Below are positions 18,623 through 27,896 of a stretch of 64,000 bases of DNA, in pieces. Source of the stretch: Bosea sp. BIWAKO-01 (GTDB taxonomy: Bacteria > Pseudomonadota > Alphaproteobacteria > Rhizobiales > Beijerinckiaceae); contig NZ_BCQA01000001.1 of the NCBI RefSeq assembly GCF_001748145.1, positions 2,568,501-2,632,500 of the forward strand, in the 5' to 3' direction. The position numbers were made by a program, and so were the translations under genes. Position 1 is the stretch's first letter, and every line of letters begins with the position of its first letter. Below the pieces are notes generated by a model. It did no database searches. It worked only from the letters and a program-made list of their open reading frames with translations, and was not told the origin of the DNA.

Positions 18623-18964
18623 GCCGCTCGGTCGCGCCGGCTTGGCCCGGCGGCCCTGCCTGGGCGCCCCGCCGTGGCGGTGGTTTACGCCGATCCCGCG
18701 TTGTTGCATCGGCAGAAATCATGCGGCCGCCCCTCGTTTCGCCGTGAGCACGACATAAATAGCGCGGAGGACTGTCGGCGCCCGGCCGTTTACGCTGATC
18801 GCGAAAATGAGTGGATCAAGCTCGTGTCACGATTCCAGATATGGTGGTGCGTGCGGCTGTCCCCGCGATATCTTGCCGTGAACGAATCCCGATTCTGCCG
18901 GAGTCAGCGATTCGGGCTTGCTTCGTTCAGGACTCGTTCCGCAGCTTAATTTCGGCGCTCCAGC
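18623..18964 (+). other. Intergenic region before the helicase gene
   Basis: A 342-base stretch with no convincing gene. A 91-codon frame at 18674-18949 has no recognisable domain, no ribosome-binding site and mixed composition, so it is not called. The middle is AT-richer (ACATAAATAGCG near 18750) and may hold the helicase promoter. Confidence 0.4.
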
Positions 18965-21900
18965 TTGTGCCAAGGTAGGACGCTTTCCTCAGTGTCTGCT
19001 GCCGGCAAGGGCCCAAAGGAAACGATCGGTCGCGTCTTGATTTCAGCACGCTCTCTTCCGCCCTCGGTTCGTGCGCAGGGTGTCACAGCAGTTCTCGGGC
19101 CCACCAATACCGGCAAGACGCATCTGGCGATCGAGCGGATGGTGGCGCACCCGACCGGAATGATCGGCCTGCCGCTGCGCCTGCTGGCGCGCGAGGTCTA
19201 TGGCCGCGTGGTCGAGAAGGTCGGCCCCGAGGCGGTGGCGCTGGTCACCGGCGAGGAAAAGATCAAGCCGCAGCGGCCCCGCTTCTGGGTCTGCACCGTC
19301 GAGGCCATGCCGCGCGATCTCGCCGTCGATTTCGTCGCGATTGACGAAATTCAACTCGCCGCCGATCTCGACCGCGGTCACGTCTTCACCGACCGCCTGC
19401 TGAACCGGCGCGGTCGGGCCGAGACGATGCTGATCGGCGCGGGCACCATGAAGCCGCTGATCGAGCAGCTCATTCCCGGCGTGAACGTCGTGACGCGTCC
19501 CCGCCTGTCGCAGCTCACATTTGCCGGCGACAAGAAGATTACCCGCCTGCCACGACGTAGCGCGATCGTCGCCTTCTCCGTCGAGGAGGTTTATGCGATC
19601 GCCGAACTGATCCGTCGGCAGAAGGGGGGAGCCGCCGTCGTGCTCGGCGCGCTCTCGCCGCGCACGCGCAATGCCCAGGTCGAGATCTATCAGTCGGGCG
19701 ATGTCGATTATCTCGTCGCGACGGACGCCATCGGCATGGGGCTCAATCTCGATGTCGATCACATTGCCTTCGCGGCGGACCGGAAATTCGACGGCCATCA
19801 TTTCCGCAAGCTGAATCCCGCGGAGTTCGGCCAGGTCGCCGGGCGCGCCGGCCGCCATCTACGCGACGGCACCTTTGGCACGAGCGGGCGTTGCCCGCCC
19901 TTCGACGCCGAACTGGTCGAGGCGATCGAGAATCATCGTTTTGAATCGGTGCGGCAGCTGCAATGGCGCAATTCCGACCTCGATCTGCGCTCCGTCGACG
20001 GGCTGATCGCCAGCCTGAACGTCCAGCCAACCGAGCAGGGGCTGACCCGTGCGCTGATCGCAGAGGACATGACGACGCTGGAGGTTCTGGCCCGCGACGC
20101 CGATGTCAGGCCGCTGGCGCAGGGCCGTGCAGCAGTCGAGCGGCTCTGGGAGGTGTGTGGCCTGCCCGATTATCGCAAGATCGCGCCGATGCAGCATGCT
20201 GATCTCGCCACCACGCTGTATCTGCGCCTGATGCGCCACGGACGGCTCGATCCGGACTGGTATCGTGCCCAACTCGATGCGCTTGACCGGACCGATGGCG
20301 AGATCGACACGCTGTCTGCCCGCATTGCGCAGGTCCGAACTTGGACCTATGTCGCAAACCGTCCTGACTGGTTACCTGATCCAGAGCATTGGCAGGGGGT
20401 GGCGCGTCTTGTAGAGGACAAACTGTCGGACGCTTTGCACGAGCGGCTAGCCAGCCGTTTCGTCGATCGGCGCACGAGCGTGCTGATGCGTCGTTTGCGG
20501 GAGAATGCAATGTTGGAGGCTGAGGTCACCACGACGGGCGATGTGCTCGTCGAGGGACAGCATGTCGGGATGCTTCAGGGATTTCGCTTCACGGCGGATC
20601 CCAAGGCCGGCGGGCCTGAGGCGAAGGCCTTGAACATGGCCGCGATGAAGGCGCTTGCCAGCGAGATCGAGGCGCGCGCCGCGCGCGTCGTGCTCGCGGC
20701 TGATGATGCCTTCGTGCTTTCGCATGACGGGTTGGTGCGCTGGATCGGTGAACCAGTCGCGCGGCTTGTCGCTGGCGACAAGGTTCTGGAGCCGCGCCTG
20801 CGCCTGCTGGTCGAGGAGCACCTGACCGGGCCGGCGCGCGAACAGGTCGACGCGCGCCTCACTCTCTGGCTCAAGAATCACATCGCCCGCCTGCTTGGTG
20901 CGCTGCAGCTGCTCGAGAATGCCGAGAATGTCACCGGTATTGCGCGCGGCATCGCCTATCAGACCGGGGAGTCGCTGGGCGTGCTGGAGCGCGCCAAGGT
21001 CGGCGAGGAGATGAAGACGCTGGATCAGGAGGGCCGTGCGGCGCTCCGTCAGCTCGGCATCCGCTTCGGTGCCTTCCATCTTTACGTCCCCGCGCTGCTG
21101 AAGCCGGCGCCGCGTGCGCTGGCTGCCCAGCTCTGGGCGCTGAAGCATGGCGGACCCGATACGTCCGGCCTCGACGATATTGCGCATCTCGCGGCTTCGG
21201 GCCGGACATCCTTTGCCGTCGACAAGGCGGTGCCGAAGGGCCTTTACCGCGCTGCCGGCTATCGCGTCTGCGGCGAGCGCGCCGTGCGTGTCGATATCCT
21301 CGAGCGGCTTGCGGACCTGATCCGGCCAGCCATCGCCTATCGCCCGGGCCTGACCCAGGGTCAGCCGCCCACCGGCGCGGCCGATCAGGACGGTTTTGTC
21401 GTGACCGGTGCCATGACCTCGCTGGTCGGTTGTGCGGGCGAGGATTTCGCCTCGATCCTGCGCTCCCTCGGCTATGTCTCGGCCAAGCGTCCAGGACCGG
21501 CGATCACCGTGCCGCTGGCGCAGCCACCGGTCGCTACTGCCGCTCCGGTTGCCGACGCGCCGACGGCGGAAGCAACGGACGTTCCGGCTGGACGCGAGGC
21601 TGATCCGGCGGTCGTGGTCGATGAGGCGGGCGCCGGTCCTGTCGACGAGCCGGCGGCTGGCGCTGACGCCGAGAGCATCGAAGTTGCCCCGTCTGCGGCA
21701 GCTGCGCCCGAAACCGCGGACGCCCCGATCGCGACTGAGACCGAGCTCGAGCAAGCCGCGCATCCGGTGCCAGCCGATGCCATGTCTGCTCTGCCGGCAC
21801 CGGCCGACGAGACGCCTGTCTCCGAGACGCTTGCCGCGGAAGCTCTTGCTGCGGAAGCTCTTGCCGCGGAACCTGCTGCCCCCGAGGCAGCGGTTGATGT

Positions 21901-22402
21901 CGTTGCTGCGGCCGAGGTGCAGGAAATCGAGGTCTGGCGGCCGCATCGTCACCAGGGTGGGCGCAGACCGGAGCATGCCGGTCGCGGTCGCCGCGATGGC
22001 GCTCAGGGCGAGCGTCAGCCTGGCGCAGGGCGTGGTGAACGTCCGAACCGTGACGGTGGTCGGCCAGACGAGCGTCGCCGCCAGGGCGATCGTGGCCGTC
22101 CGGCTGCCGCCAATGCGTCTCAAGGTGATGCTCCCCGACAGGAGGCGCAGCCGCGCGAGGGTGATCAGAAGCGCGGCGCCCGGCCGCAGCGCAATGGCCG
22201 CCCCGAGCAGGGGCGTGGCCCGCGGCCGGACTTCAAGCGCGATGGGCGCCCAGGTGGCCCACGCCGCGAGGAGCGGGGCAACGAGCGTTTCCAGCAGACG
22301 TCAAAGCCGCGCCCGGCCGAGCGCGAGCCTGATCCGGATTCGCCCTTTGCCAAGCTTGCAGCTCTCAAGGCCCAGCTCGAGGGCGGCGGGCGCAAGAACT
22401 GA
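18965..22402 (+). CDS. SUV3-like DExH RNA helicase with long disordered C-terminal tail
   Basis: An 1145-residue superfamily 2 helicase resembling mitochondrial SUV3. Motif I is GPTNTGKTHLAIERM (about residues 44-58), motif II is DEIQLAADLDRG, motif III lies in IGAGTM, motif V/VI in TDAIGMGLNLDVDHIAFAADRKFDG and GQVAGRAGRH. A SUV3-type helical C-terminal domain runs to about residue 840. The last 300 residues are low complexity: an Ala/Pro/Glu-rich acidic part, then an Arg/Gly/Gln-rich basic part, consistent with RNA binding or degradosome contacts (inference). The first codon is uncertain: TTG 18965, GTG 18992 or TTG 19037. The gene for an S4 RNA-binding protein follows, supporting an RNA role. 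Confidence 0.9.
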   Translation: MCQGRTLSSVSAAGKGPKETIGRVLISARSLPPSVRAQGVTAVLGPTNTGKTHLAIERMVAHPTGMIGLPLRLLAREVYGRVVEKVGPEAVALVTGEEKIKPQRPRFWVCTVEAMPRDLAVDFVAIDEIQLAADLDRGHVFTDRLLNRRGRAETMLIGAGTMKPLIEQLIPGVNVVTRPRLSQLTFAGDKKITRLPRRSAIVAFSVEEVYAIAELIRRQKGGAAVVLGALSPRTRNAQVEIYQSGDVDYLVATDAIGMGLNLDVDHIAFAADRKFDGHHFRKLNPAEFGQVAGRAGRHLRDGTFGTSGRCPPFDAELVEAIENHRFESVRQLQWRNSDLDLRSVDGLIASLNVQPTEQGLTRALIAEDMTTLEVLARDADVRPLAQGRAAVERLWEVCGLPDYRKIAPMQHADLATTLYLRLMRHGRLDPDWYRAQLDALDRTDGEIDTLSARIAQVRTWTYVANRPDWLPDPEHWQGVARLVEDKLSDALHERLASRFVDRRTSVLMRRLRENAMLEAEVTTTGDVLVEGQHVGMLQGFRFTADPKAGGPEAKALNMAAMKALASEIEARAARVVLAADDAFVLSHDGLVRWIGEPVARLVAGDKVLEPRLRLLVEEHLTGPAREQVDARLTLWLKNHIARLLGALQLLENAENVTGIARGIAYQTGESLGVLERAKVGEEMKTLDQEGRAALRQLGIRFGAFHLYVPALLKPAPRALAAQLWALKHGGPDTSGLDDIAHLAASGRTSFAVDKAVPKGLYRAAGYRVCGERAVRVDILERLADLIRPAIAYRPGLTQGQPPTGAADQDGFVVTGAMTSLVGCAGEDFASILRSLGYVSAKRPGPAITVPLAQPPVATAAPVADAPTAEATDVPAGREADPAVVVDEAGAGPVDEPAAGADAESIEVAPSAAAAPETADAPIATETELEQAAHPVPADAMSALPAPADETPVSETLAAEALAAEALAAEPAAPEAAVDVVAAAEVQEIEVWRPHRHQGGRRPEHAGRGRRDGAQGERQPGAGRGERPNRDGGRPDERRRQGDRGRPAAANASQGDAPRQEAQPREGDQKRGARPQRNGRPEQGRGPRPDFKRDGRPGGPRREERGNERFQQTSKPRPAEREPDPDSPFAKLAALKAQLEGGGRKN

Positions 22403-22444
22403 CATGGGCCTCAACTGATCTGGGGCTGAGCGGAAGGGCTGTCC

Positions 22445-22756
22445 TTGCGGGAAGATCGCCAGCGTCTCGACAAGTGGCTCTGGTTCGCGCGTTTCGCCAA
22501 GACGCGCTCGGTCGCTGTGCGCCTGGTGGATGACGGCCATGTCCGCGTGAATGGTCGGCGTGCAGGGAATGCGGCGCTTGGGCTCAAGCTCGGCGACGTG
22601 CTGACGCTGGCGCTGTTGCATGAGACCATAGTGGTGCGCCTGCTGGCCCTGGGCAGCAGGCGCGGTCCCTATGAGGAGGCACAACTGCTCTATGAGCGCT
22701 TGGGTGAGAGCACGCGCGGCGACGCGCCGCTTGCGGAGGACGATCCGAGCGGATAG
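22445..22756 (+). CDS. S4 domain RNA-binding protein (Hsp15/HslR-like)
   Basis: A 103-residue protein with an N-terminal S4 domain: RLDKWLWFARFAKTRSVAVRLVDDGHVRVNGRR is the classic S4/Hsp15 signature. Hsp15 binds stalled 50S subunits carrying nascent chains; whether this protein does the same is inferred from family. The start is TTG 22445 with GGAAGGG upstream. It directly follows the SUV3-like helicase gene and is probably in the same transcript. Confidence 0.9.
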   Translation: MREDRQRLDKWLWFARFAKTRSVAVRLVDDGHVRVNGRRAGNAALGLKLGDVLTLALLHETIVVRLLALGSRRGPYEEAQLLYERLGESTRGDAPLAEDDPSG

Positions 22757-22933
22757 AGCGCGGGAGCGGTTCGATAGGCCTGCCTGGGCAGGCTTGGGTG
22801 CTTCGGGAGGAGTTTCCTTCCGGATCTGGCCGGAAGAGATTTTTCTTTCTGCCGCAGCCCGGATATCGGCCTTGAAACACCCGCCTTCCGGGTCTTTATG
22901 ATCCGGCAGGATGGACCGGGAAGGACTGGCGAC

Positions 22934-23272
22934 ATGACCTATGTGGTCACCGAAAACTGCATCAAGTGCAAGTACATGGACTGCGTCGAGGTCTGTCCCG
23001 TCGACTGTTTCTATGAAGGCGAGAACATGCTCGTCATCCATCCCGACGAGTGCATCGATTGCGGTGTCTGCGAGCCCGAATGTCCGGCCGAGGCGATCAA
23101 GCCCGATACCGAGCCCGGCCTTGAGAGCTGGTTGCAGCTCAACTCGAAATATGCGTCGAGCTGGCCGAACCTGACCCAGAAGAAAGACCCGCCGGCCGAC
23201 GCCAAGGACTTTGATGGCGTGGCCGGAAAGCTCGAAGAACATTTCTCGCCGAACCCCGGCGAAGGCGACTGA
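22934..23272 (+). CDS. fdxA: Ferredoxin FdxA (7Fe type)
   Basis: A 112-residue seven-iron ferredoxin carrying [3Fe-4S] and [4Fe-4S] clusters. It starts [20 protein letters not shown]; cysteines at 9, 12, 17 and 21 form the N-terminal cluster region and [12 protein letters not shown] the second. The C-terminal extension of about 50 residues, ending in [12 protein letters not shown], is typical of proteobacterial FdxA. It acts as a soluble electron carrier; the partner is unknown. ATG 22934 has GGAAGGA upstream and restores the family N-terminus. Confidence 0.97.
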   Translation: MTYVVTENCIKCKYMDCVEVCPVDCFYEGENMLVIHPDECIDCGVCEPECPAEAIKPDTEPGLESWLQLNSKYASSWPNLTQKKDPPADAKDFDGVAGKLEEHFSPNPGEGD

Positions 23273-23661
23273 ATTTCACCCAAGGGGAAGAGGCTGAGCG
23301 ATGAGCGCACCGGCGCTGCGACATGCAGTTCCGGTGTTAATCGGCGTTTACCTTTGATTCGGCGTGTTTTTTGTGATACACCTTTTCGTGCAGTCGAATT
23401 GGTTCCGCCTGCCCCTGCGAGGATTCATAAACGGGGCACCCCCATAGATACGGGATGACCAGGGCTTCCGGCAGAGGGCCGGAGCGTGGTGATTTTCGTG
23501 TTCGGTGGTCAAGTAGCAATCGGCTGAGGGAGCGTGAGGCTGCGGGTCCGTGACCGCTCGGTCGGGATTGCAACGCATCAGGCAGAGTGTCTCCGGTCAT
23601 TCCGGCCGGGGACGTGTCATCGTGGGCCGTCTCAAGCGGTCCCGTCAGGAGTCGTAACGGC
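23273..23661 (+). other. Intergenic region and long leader before carD
   Basis: A 389-base gap. Near the start are TTGATT (23354-23359) and GATACA (23375-23380), 15 bases apart, a weak promoter candidate that would give carD a leader of about 270 bases. The minus strand is open over 23337-23702, but that frame has no recognisable domain and is rejected as a gene. AGGAG at 23647-23651 serves carD. Confidence 0.35.
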
Positions 23662-24264
23662 ATGTCCACTGCGAAGAAAGCTGTTGTGCGCCAGGGTTTC
23701 AAGACGGGCGAGTTCGTCGTCTACCCGTCCCATGGCGTCGGCCAGATCACGGCGATCGAAGAGCAGGAGGTTGCCGGCTTCAAGCTTGAACTCTTCGTCG
23801 TCAGCTTTGCCAAGGACAAGATGACGCTGCGCGTTCCCACCGCCAAGGCTGTCAGCGTTGGCCTGCGCAAGCTTGCCGATACCGATATCGTCAGCAAGGC
23901 GCTGACCACGTTGACTGGCCGCGCCCGGATCAAGCGCACCATGTGGTCGCGCCGCGCCCAGGAATATGAGGCGAAGATCAATTCCGGCGATCTCGTCGCC
24001 ATCGCCGAGGTCGTCCGCGATCTCTATCGTTCCGAGGCGCAGCCCGAGCAGTCCTATTCCGAGCGTCAGCTCTACGAGGCCGCGGTTGACCGCATGACCC
24101 GTGAGATCGCGGTCGTCGATGACGTGACCGAGACCGAAGCGCTGAAGAAGATCGAGGGCCAGCTCGCCAAGTCGCCGCGTCGTGCGGCCAAGGGCACCGA
24201 GGTCGACCCGGCTGATGCCGATCTCGAGAGCGATAATGACGATCTGCAGGAAGAAGCCGCCTGA
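23662..24264 (+). CDS. carD: CarD family transcriptional regulator
   Basis: A 200-residue CarD/CdnL-type protein that binds the RNA polymerase beta subunit and stabilises open complexes at many promoters, notably rRNA promoters. The N-terminal RNAP-interacting Tudor-like domain is visible as FKTGEFVVYPSHGVGQITAIEEQEV; then the helical DNA-binding domain with KRTMWSRRAQEYEAKINSGD and YSERQLYEAAVDRM. The C-terminus has an acidic tail after about residue 175. ATG 23662 begins MSTAKKAVVRQGF and has AGGAG upstream. A strong terminator follows. fdxA upstream and carD downstream is a pairing I recall from related genomes. Confidence 0.95.
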   Translation: MSTAKKAVVRQGFKTGEFVVYPSHGVGQITAIEEQEVAGFKLELFVVSFAKDKMTLRVPTAKAVSVGLRKLADTDIVSKALTTLTGRARIKRTMWSRRAQEYEAKINSGDLVAIAEVVRDLYRSEAQPEQSYSERQLYEAAVDRMTREIAVVDDVTETEALKKIEGQLAKSPRRAAKGTEVDPADADLESDNDDLQEEAA

Positions 24265-24292
24265 GGCGATTCTTCCGGCATGATGCCAATCG

Positions 24293-24319
24293 ACCCGGCG
24301 GGCAACCGCCGGGTTTTTT
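24293..24319 (+). terminator. Rho-independent terminator of carD
   Basis: ACCCGGCGG (24293-24301) pairs perfectly with CCGCCGGGT (24306-24314) around a GCAA tetraloop, followed by T residues to 24319. It lies 28 bases after the carD stop. Confidence 0.95.
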
Positions 24320-24661
24320 CTTGGCGAGATGGCTCCGGCATTTGCGCGTGAGAAGGGCGACGGATCGCTCTGGCGGCCCTGAGCGTCTTTCTCGTAATCC
24401 GGCGCCTGCTGGACCAGCCCGCCATCGTGCGCGGCCCGGTGGATCAGCCGGAGGGCTTTGATCTGCGTGACCCCGATCTGCGGCACCTGGCGAGATCGGG
24501 CGAGCGCCCGTGGGGCACTTCGCGGGCGGCAGTTCGGAAGCGGCGCGGGCAAGGTCGTTGCCGGGGCGGCGGCCCCCGCAGAAGTCGATCACGCCGGTTC
24601 TGCCGGTGGCGCCCGGGTGCCGTGGCGAGGAAAGCCAGGGCTGCCCGCGCGGGGGCAGCCC
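24320..24661. other. Intergenic region between carD and the M48 protease gene
   Basis: A 342-base stretch without a supportable gene. Frames are open on both strands, as expected at this GC content, but none has a ribosome-binding site or recognisable motif. The minus-strand GGGCTGCCC/GGGCAGCCC hairpin (24638-24661) at the right end is described separately. Confidence 0.4.
24638..24661 (-). terminator. Hairpin directly after the M48 protease gene
   Basis: GGGCTGCCC (24638-24646) pairs with GGGCAGCCC (24653-24661) across six bases, immediately after the minus-strand stop at 24662. The base after the stem on the minus strand is not T-rich (TGGCTTTCC), so it is a weak terminator candidate. Confidence 0.45.
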
Positions 24662-26140
24662 CTATTCGGCGACGATCTTGTAGCGCTGGCCGGGCGTCAG
24701 CTTGCTGTTGCGATCGAGCCCGTTCAGCAGCAGGAAGAGGTCGAACGCGCGATCCTGCGTCGCCATGCGGGCGGCGAGCGTCGCGGGCGTGTCGCCTTCG
24801 GAGGCGCTGACGATCCGCAATTGCAGAGGCTTCGTGGCCTGTGCTTCCGCTGCAGCCAGGACCCGGAAGCTGCTGAGCACGGCGCGCATCGGGCGCTCCG
24901 GATCGCTGCTGCCGCGGGCCGCTAGGATGAAGCGATAGACGCGATTGCCTGCCTGGATGGCGGCGAGCCTGAAGGTCCAGTCTGTCCCCTTGCCGCTGGC
25001 CAGGACAGCGGCCTGGCCGTCAACATCGAGCTTCTCGACGGGGCCAGTCTCGACCCCGTCGATCCAGCCGGAGGCAACATAGGATTCGAGGGTCTGGCCG
25101 GGCTTCAGTGTGACCGAATCAAAACGCAGCGCTTGAGCGCCGTTGCCGCTGACACCGATGACCATGTCGCGCGCCGCCTCGAGGTCGAACCCGTCGGGGG
25201 CAGCGAAGGTGATGCGCAACGTGCTGTTGAGATAGCGCCGGCCTCGCACCACGCCATCGCTCGGGTCGTCGCCATAGGCGATGCCGTCGATCGCAGCGAG
25301 CCAGCGGGCCGCGTCGCGCTCGCCAAGCCCCGGTGCACCGATCTGGCGGGCGGATGCCGTGACGGCGGCGACGCGCTCCGGGGTCGAGGGATGGCTGGAG
25401 AGAATGTCCAGCCGCTTCTCGCTGCCGCTCTGGCCCTGGCCACTGTTGCGGAAGCTGGTATTGCGGCCGAGCGCAGCCAGGAAGCGGCCCGCTCCATAGG
25501 GATCGTAGCCGGCGCGCGCGATGTTGCGGACGCTGATCTGGTCGGCAATCAGCTCCTGCTGCCGCGAAAAGCGGGCGAGCGAGATCTTGGAGCCGGCCTG
25601 AACGGAGGCCCCGGCAGCCGGATCGTTGAGGACCTGGGTCACGACTTGCGTGACAAGCGCGGATTCGGCTTCGGCCTCAGCCCGTTCGACAGCGTGATGG
25701 GCGGTTACGTGAGCGATCTCGTGTGCGAGCACCGAAGCGATCTCGCTGGTGTCGTTGGCGAGCGCCAGCAGTCCGCGCGTGACGTAGAGCCGGCCATTGG
25801 GCAGGGCAAACGCATTCACCGCCGGCGAGTTCAGGATGGTGATCTCGTAGCTGCCGATCTGCCCCTCGCCAGCCTTGACCAGCCGGGCGACGACGTCATT
25901 GAGCTGTGCCCGAGCGTTCGGCGCTCGGTACTCGCCGCCGAAGGCGGCCAGCAGCCGTAAATGCTCTCGGTCCGACGCGCGCTGGAACGTGCTCAGCCGT
26001 GGGGCAAGCTCGCCATCGGCCGGCTGTGGGGGCAGGACGCTCTGGTCGCCGAAGCAGCCGGAAAGCAGCAGGGCGGGCAAGAGCAGGGCGCCTAGTCGCG
26101 CCATGGGGCGTGACACAGTCTGTCGGCTAAAGGCCAGCAT
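24662..26140 (-). CDS. M48-family periplasmic metalloprotease, lipoprotein, LysM-like C-terminus
   Basis: A 492-residue zinc protease of the BepA/LoiP-like M48 group. The N-terminus has a lipoprotein signal (LLLPALLLSGC lipobox). The catalytic HEIAHVTAHHAVE (HExxH) lies near residue 140, preceded by NAFALPNGRLYVTRGLL. A TPR-free middle region leads to a C-terminal LysM-like segment ending LTPGQRYKIVAE, probably for peptidoglycan contact. Such proteases degrade or assist outer-membrane proteins. ATG 26104 is an alternative start giving a shorter signal. It begins four bases after the stop of the SNase-like gene, so they form an operon. The lipoprotein call is by pattern. Confidence 0.9.
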   Translation of the reverse strand: MLAFSRQTVSRPMARLGALLLPALLLSGCFGDQSVLPPQPADGELAPRLSTFQRASDREHLRLLAAFGGEYRAPNARAQLNDVVARLVKAGEGQIGSYEITILNSPAVNAFALPNGRLYVTRGLLALANDTSEIASVLAHEIAHVTAHHAVERAEAEAESALVTQVVTQVLNDPAAGASVQAGSKISLARFSRQQELIADQISVRNIARAGYDPYGAGRFLAALGRNTSFRNSGQGQSGSEKRLDILSSHPSTPERVAAVTASARQIGAPGLGERDAARWLAAIDGIAYGDDPSDGVVRGRRYLNSTLRITFAAPDGFDLEAARDMVIGVSGNGAQALRFDSVTLKPGQTLESYVASGWIDGVETGPVEKLDVDGQAAVLASGKGTDWTFRLAAIQAGNRVYRFILAARGSSDPERPMRAVLSSFRVLAAAEAQATKPLQLRIVSASEGDTPATLAARMATQDRAFDLFLLLNGLDRNSKLTPGQRYKIVAE

Positions 26141-26144
26141 GGTT

Positions 26145-26927
26145 CTAATCGATCAGTTCCAGGGCTGCGCGGGAGGGGAGTTCGAGCGACAATCCATCCG
26201 GCCCGCTCAGTACGCCGCGCGCCCACACGCGTTTACCCGTCAGTGTCCTGGCGGTCCAGCCGACCTCCCGCATCTCCCGCCAGAGCCTCCTCGACACGAC
26301 GACCGACGCACCGGCTCCCCGCCGGCGCGAAAAATTCAGATACGAACGCTGGGGTCGCTCGCCGACCGATGCGATCCGCCCCTCCAGCACGATGACGCGA
26401 CCGGCGTGCACCTTCAACGCGGCAATATCGTGACCATCGACGAGATTGGCCGGTTTTGGGCCATTTTGTCGCGCAGATGGGGCGGTATTCGGAGCAGATG
26501 CCCGCAAGAGCGCGTCGCAGGGGCTGCTGACGGAATCGGGCAGATGCCAGGCCGCGCCGCTTCGGATGAGGGCGACCGACAGGTCCACGGATGCAGTGGC
26601 CTGGGGGGCCGGATCGGCGAGCAGGCGCGCCGGGATGCGGCCCCAGCGATCGGGCTCGGCCAGAATGACGATCCGGAGATCGCGGCCTTGCCATGCTGTC
26701 AGGGCCGCGACGAAACGTGCGGTCTCCGCGTCGTCCTGCCGAGGGGCCAGTCCGACGAGGCGTATCCGCCGGCCATCCTCGAGCAGTAGATCGCCCCCGG
26801 CATCGGCGCCAGCCAAACGAACCGTCGGCGCCTCGGCGGCTGGGCCGGGACAAGGGGCATTCGCCAGCGCCTTGCCCGACGCCGCAACGAGACACAGCAT
26901 GACTGCAACAAGAGGCTTCACCCGCAT
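26145..26927 (-). CDS. Exported SNase-like (thermonuclease-fold) protein
   Basis: A 260-residue protein with a signal peptide (MRVKPLVAVMLCLVAASGKALA). The region DGRRIRLVGLAPRQDDAE and then GRDLRIVILAEPDRWGRIPARLLAD resembles the SNase fold (RLxGIdaPe and DRyGR.lA.v motifs), but the catalytic arginine/glutamate set is not clearly preserved, so nuclease activity is uncertain. The C-terminal part has an OB-like strand set (VIVLEGRIASVGERPQRSYLNF). ATG 26927 is chosen because the upstream in-frame ATG 26951 would put the ribosome-binding site inside the divergent tRNA gene. Confidence 0.75.
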   Translation of the reverse strand: MRVKPLVAVMLCLVAASGKALANAPCPGPAAEAPTVRLAGADAGGDLLLEDGRRIRLVGLAPRQDDAETARFVAALTAWQGRDLRIVILAEPDRWGRIPARLLADPAPQATASVDLSVALIRSGAAWHLPDSVSSPCDALLRASAPNTAPSARQNGPKPANLVDGHDIAALKVHAGRVIVLEGRIASVGERPQRSYLNFSRRRGAGASVVVSRRLWREMREVGWTARTLTGKRVWARGVLSGPDGLSLELPSRAALELID

Positions 26928-26955
26928 GCGCTTTATGCTAAACGCAATCACGTGC

Positions 26956-27032
<77 letters not shown>

Positions 27033-27193
27033 GTTCTCCCACAGCAATCTGAGACTGGATGGGGTGCCCCGTCTGGCTGGGCTTATGACCATAGGTTAAG
27101 TTTGGCTCCGGCGCAGTTGCTGGCTTGTGCAGGTCTCGCGACTGTTGCCCGATATCGGCGGGTTGCCGCGCAACTCCCACCCATAGGTTCACG

Positions 27194-27583
27194 ATGCCCA
27201 AGCGTACGATCTCTTCCGACCGTGTCTTCAAGGGAAGGCTGCCTTTCGCCCAGGCGACGGTCGCCGGGGACTTCATGTTCGTCTGCTGCGTCGGGATGGA
27301 CAGGGAGGGCAAATATGCCGTCGGCGACGCGCGGCGTCAGACGCAGCAATGCATCGACAACATTCGCGCGCTCCTCGAGGAGGCCGGCGGCAGCCTGAAG
27401 GATGTCGTCAAGTGCACAGTCTATGTTACCGACCGTGCCTATTGGGAGCCGATGAACGAGGTCTATTTCGCCAATTTCGCCGAGGACCCGCCGCATCGCG
27501 TGTCCTGCATCGTCAATGGCCTCGGCTCGCCCGACTGTCTCGTCGAGATCGACGCGACGGCCTATCTCGGTGAAGTGAAGTAG
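27194..27583 (+). CDS. RidA family protein (first of two)
   Basis: A 129-residue YjgF/RidA-fold protein. It has the family layout: FAQATVAGDFMFVCCVG near the start, ARRQTQQCIDNIRALLEEAGGSLKDVVKCTVYVTD in the middle, and PHRVSCIVNGLGSPDCLVEIDATAYL at the end, keeping the arginine and the glutamate of the substrate site. Canonical RidA hydrolyses reactive enamine/imine intermediates made by PLP enzymes; divergent members do other jobs, and the CCVGMDREG loop is not canonical. ATG 27194 begins MPKRTISSD. A second RidA gene follows after 313 bases. Confidence 0.92.
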   Translation: MPKRTISSDRVFKGRLPFAQATVAGDFMFVCCVGMDREGKYAVGDARRQTQQCIDNIRALLEEAGGSLKDVVKCTVYVTDRAYWEPMNEVYFANFAEDPPHRVSCIVNGLGSPDCLVEIDATAYLGEVK

Positions 27584-27896
27584 ACCTCGCGATCCCGCAG
27601 CGGGCGGTCGCGCGCTGCGCGCATCCTGAGGCCGGATACTGGACCGGTCTGACCTCTCGGCCTGATCGCAGCTCGCCAGAGTGCCTTGCACGTGGTTGGC
27701 CCGGCGCATCGATTATGCGCCGGCGTTGCTTAACCCTTTGCAGCCCATGACCCGTCTTGCGGCGGTTCGCGCATAAGATGCGGAGCGCAATGCGGAATGC
27801 CGGCCCGTCTGCCGTGGAGTTGCGCTCCGAGGCGGGGCTTGGCATGCGCGACGCTCTATGCCGTCACGATTCAACCAAACAGGAAGATACCGAGCC
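27584..27896. other. Intergenic region between the two RidA genes, with a perfect hairpin
   Basis: A 313-base gap without a gene. At 27701-27723 there is a perfect nine-base inverted repeat, CCGGCGCAT and ATGCGCCGG, around CGATT. It has no T-tract and could be a weak terminator for the first gene or a protein-binding palindrome. AGGAAG near 27881 serves the second RidA gene. Confidence 0.45.

Noticed and set aside
18674..18949. 91-codon frame before the helicase gene
   Set aside because: No Shine-Dalgarno sequence and irregular composition with many Cys/Trp/Arg; not supportable.
20447..22123. 558-codon minus-strand frame opposite the SUV3-like helicase
   Set aside because: Mirror of the Ala/Arg-rich tail and helicase core; no family features.
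23337..23702. 121-codon minus-strand frame upstream of carD
   Set aside because: No ribosome-binding site, no domain, and it overlaps the carD start; more likely leader DNA of carD.
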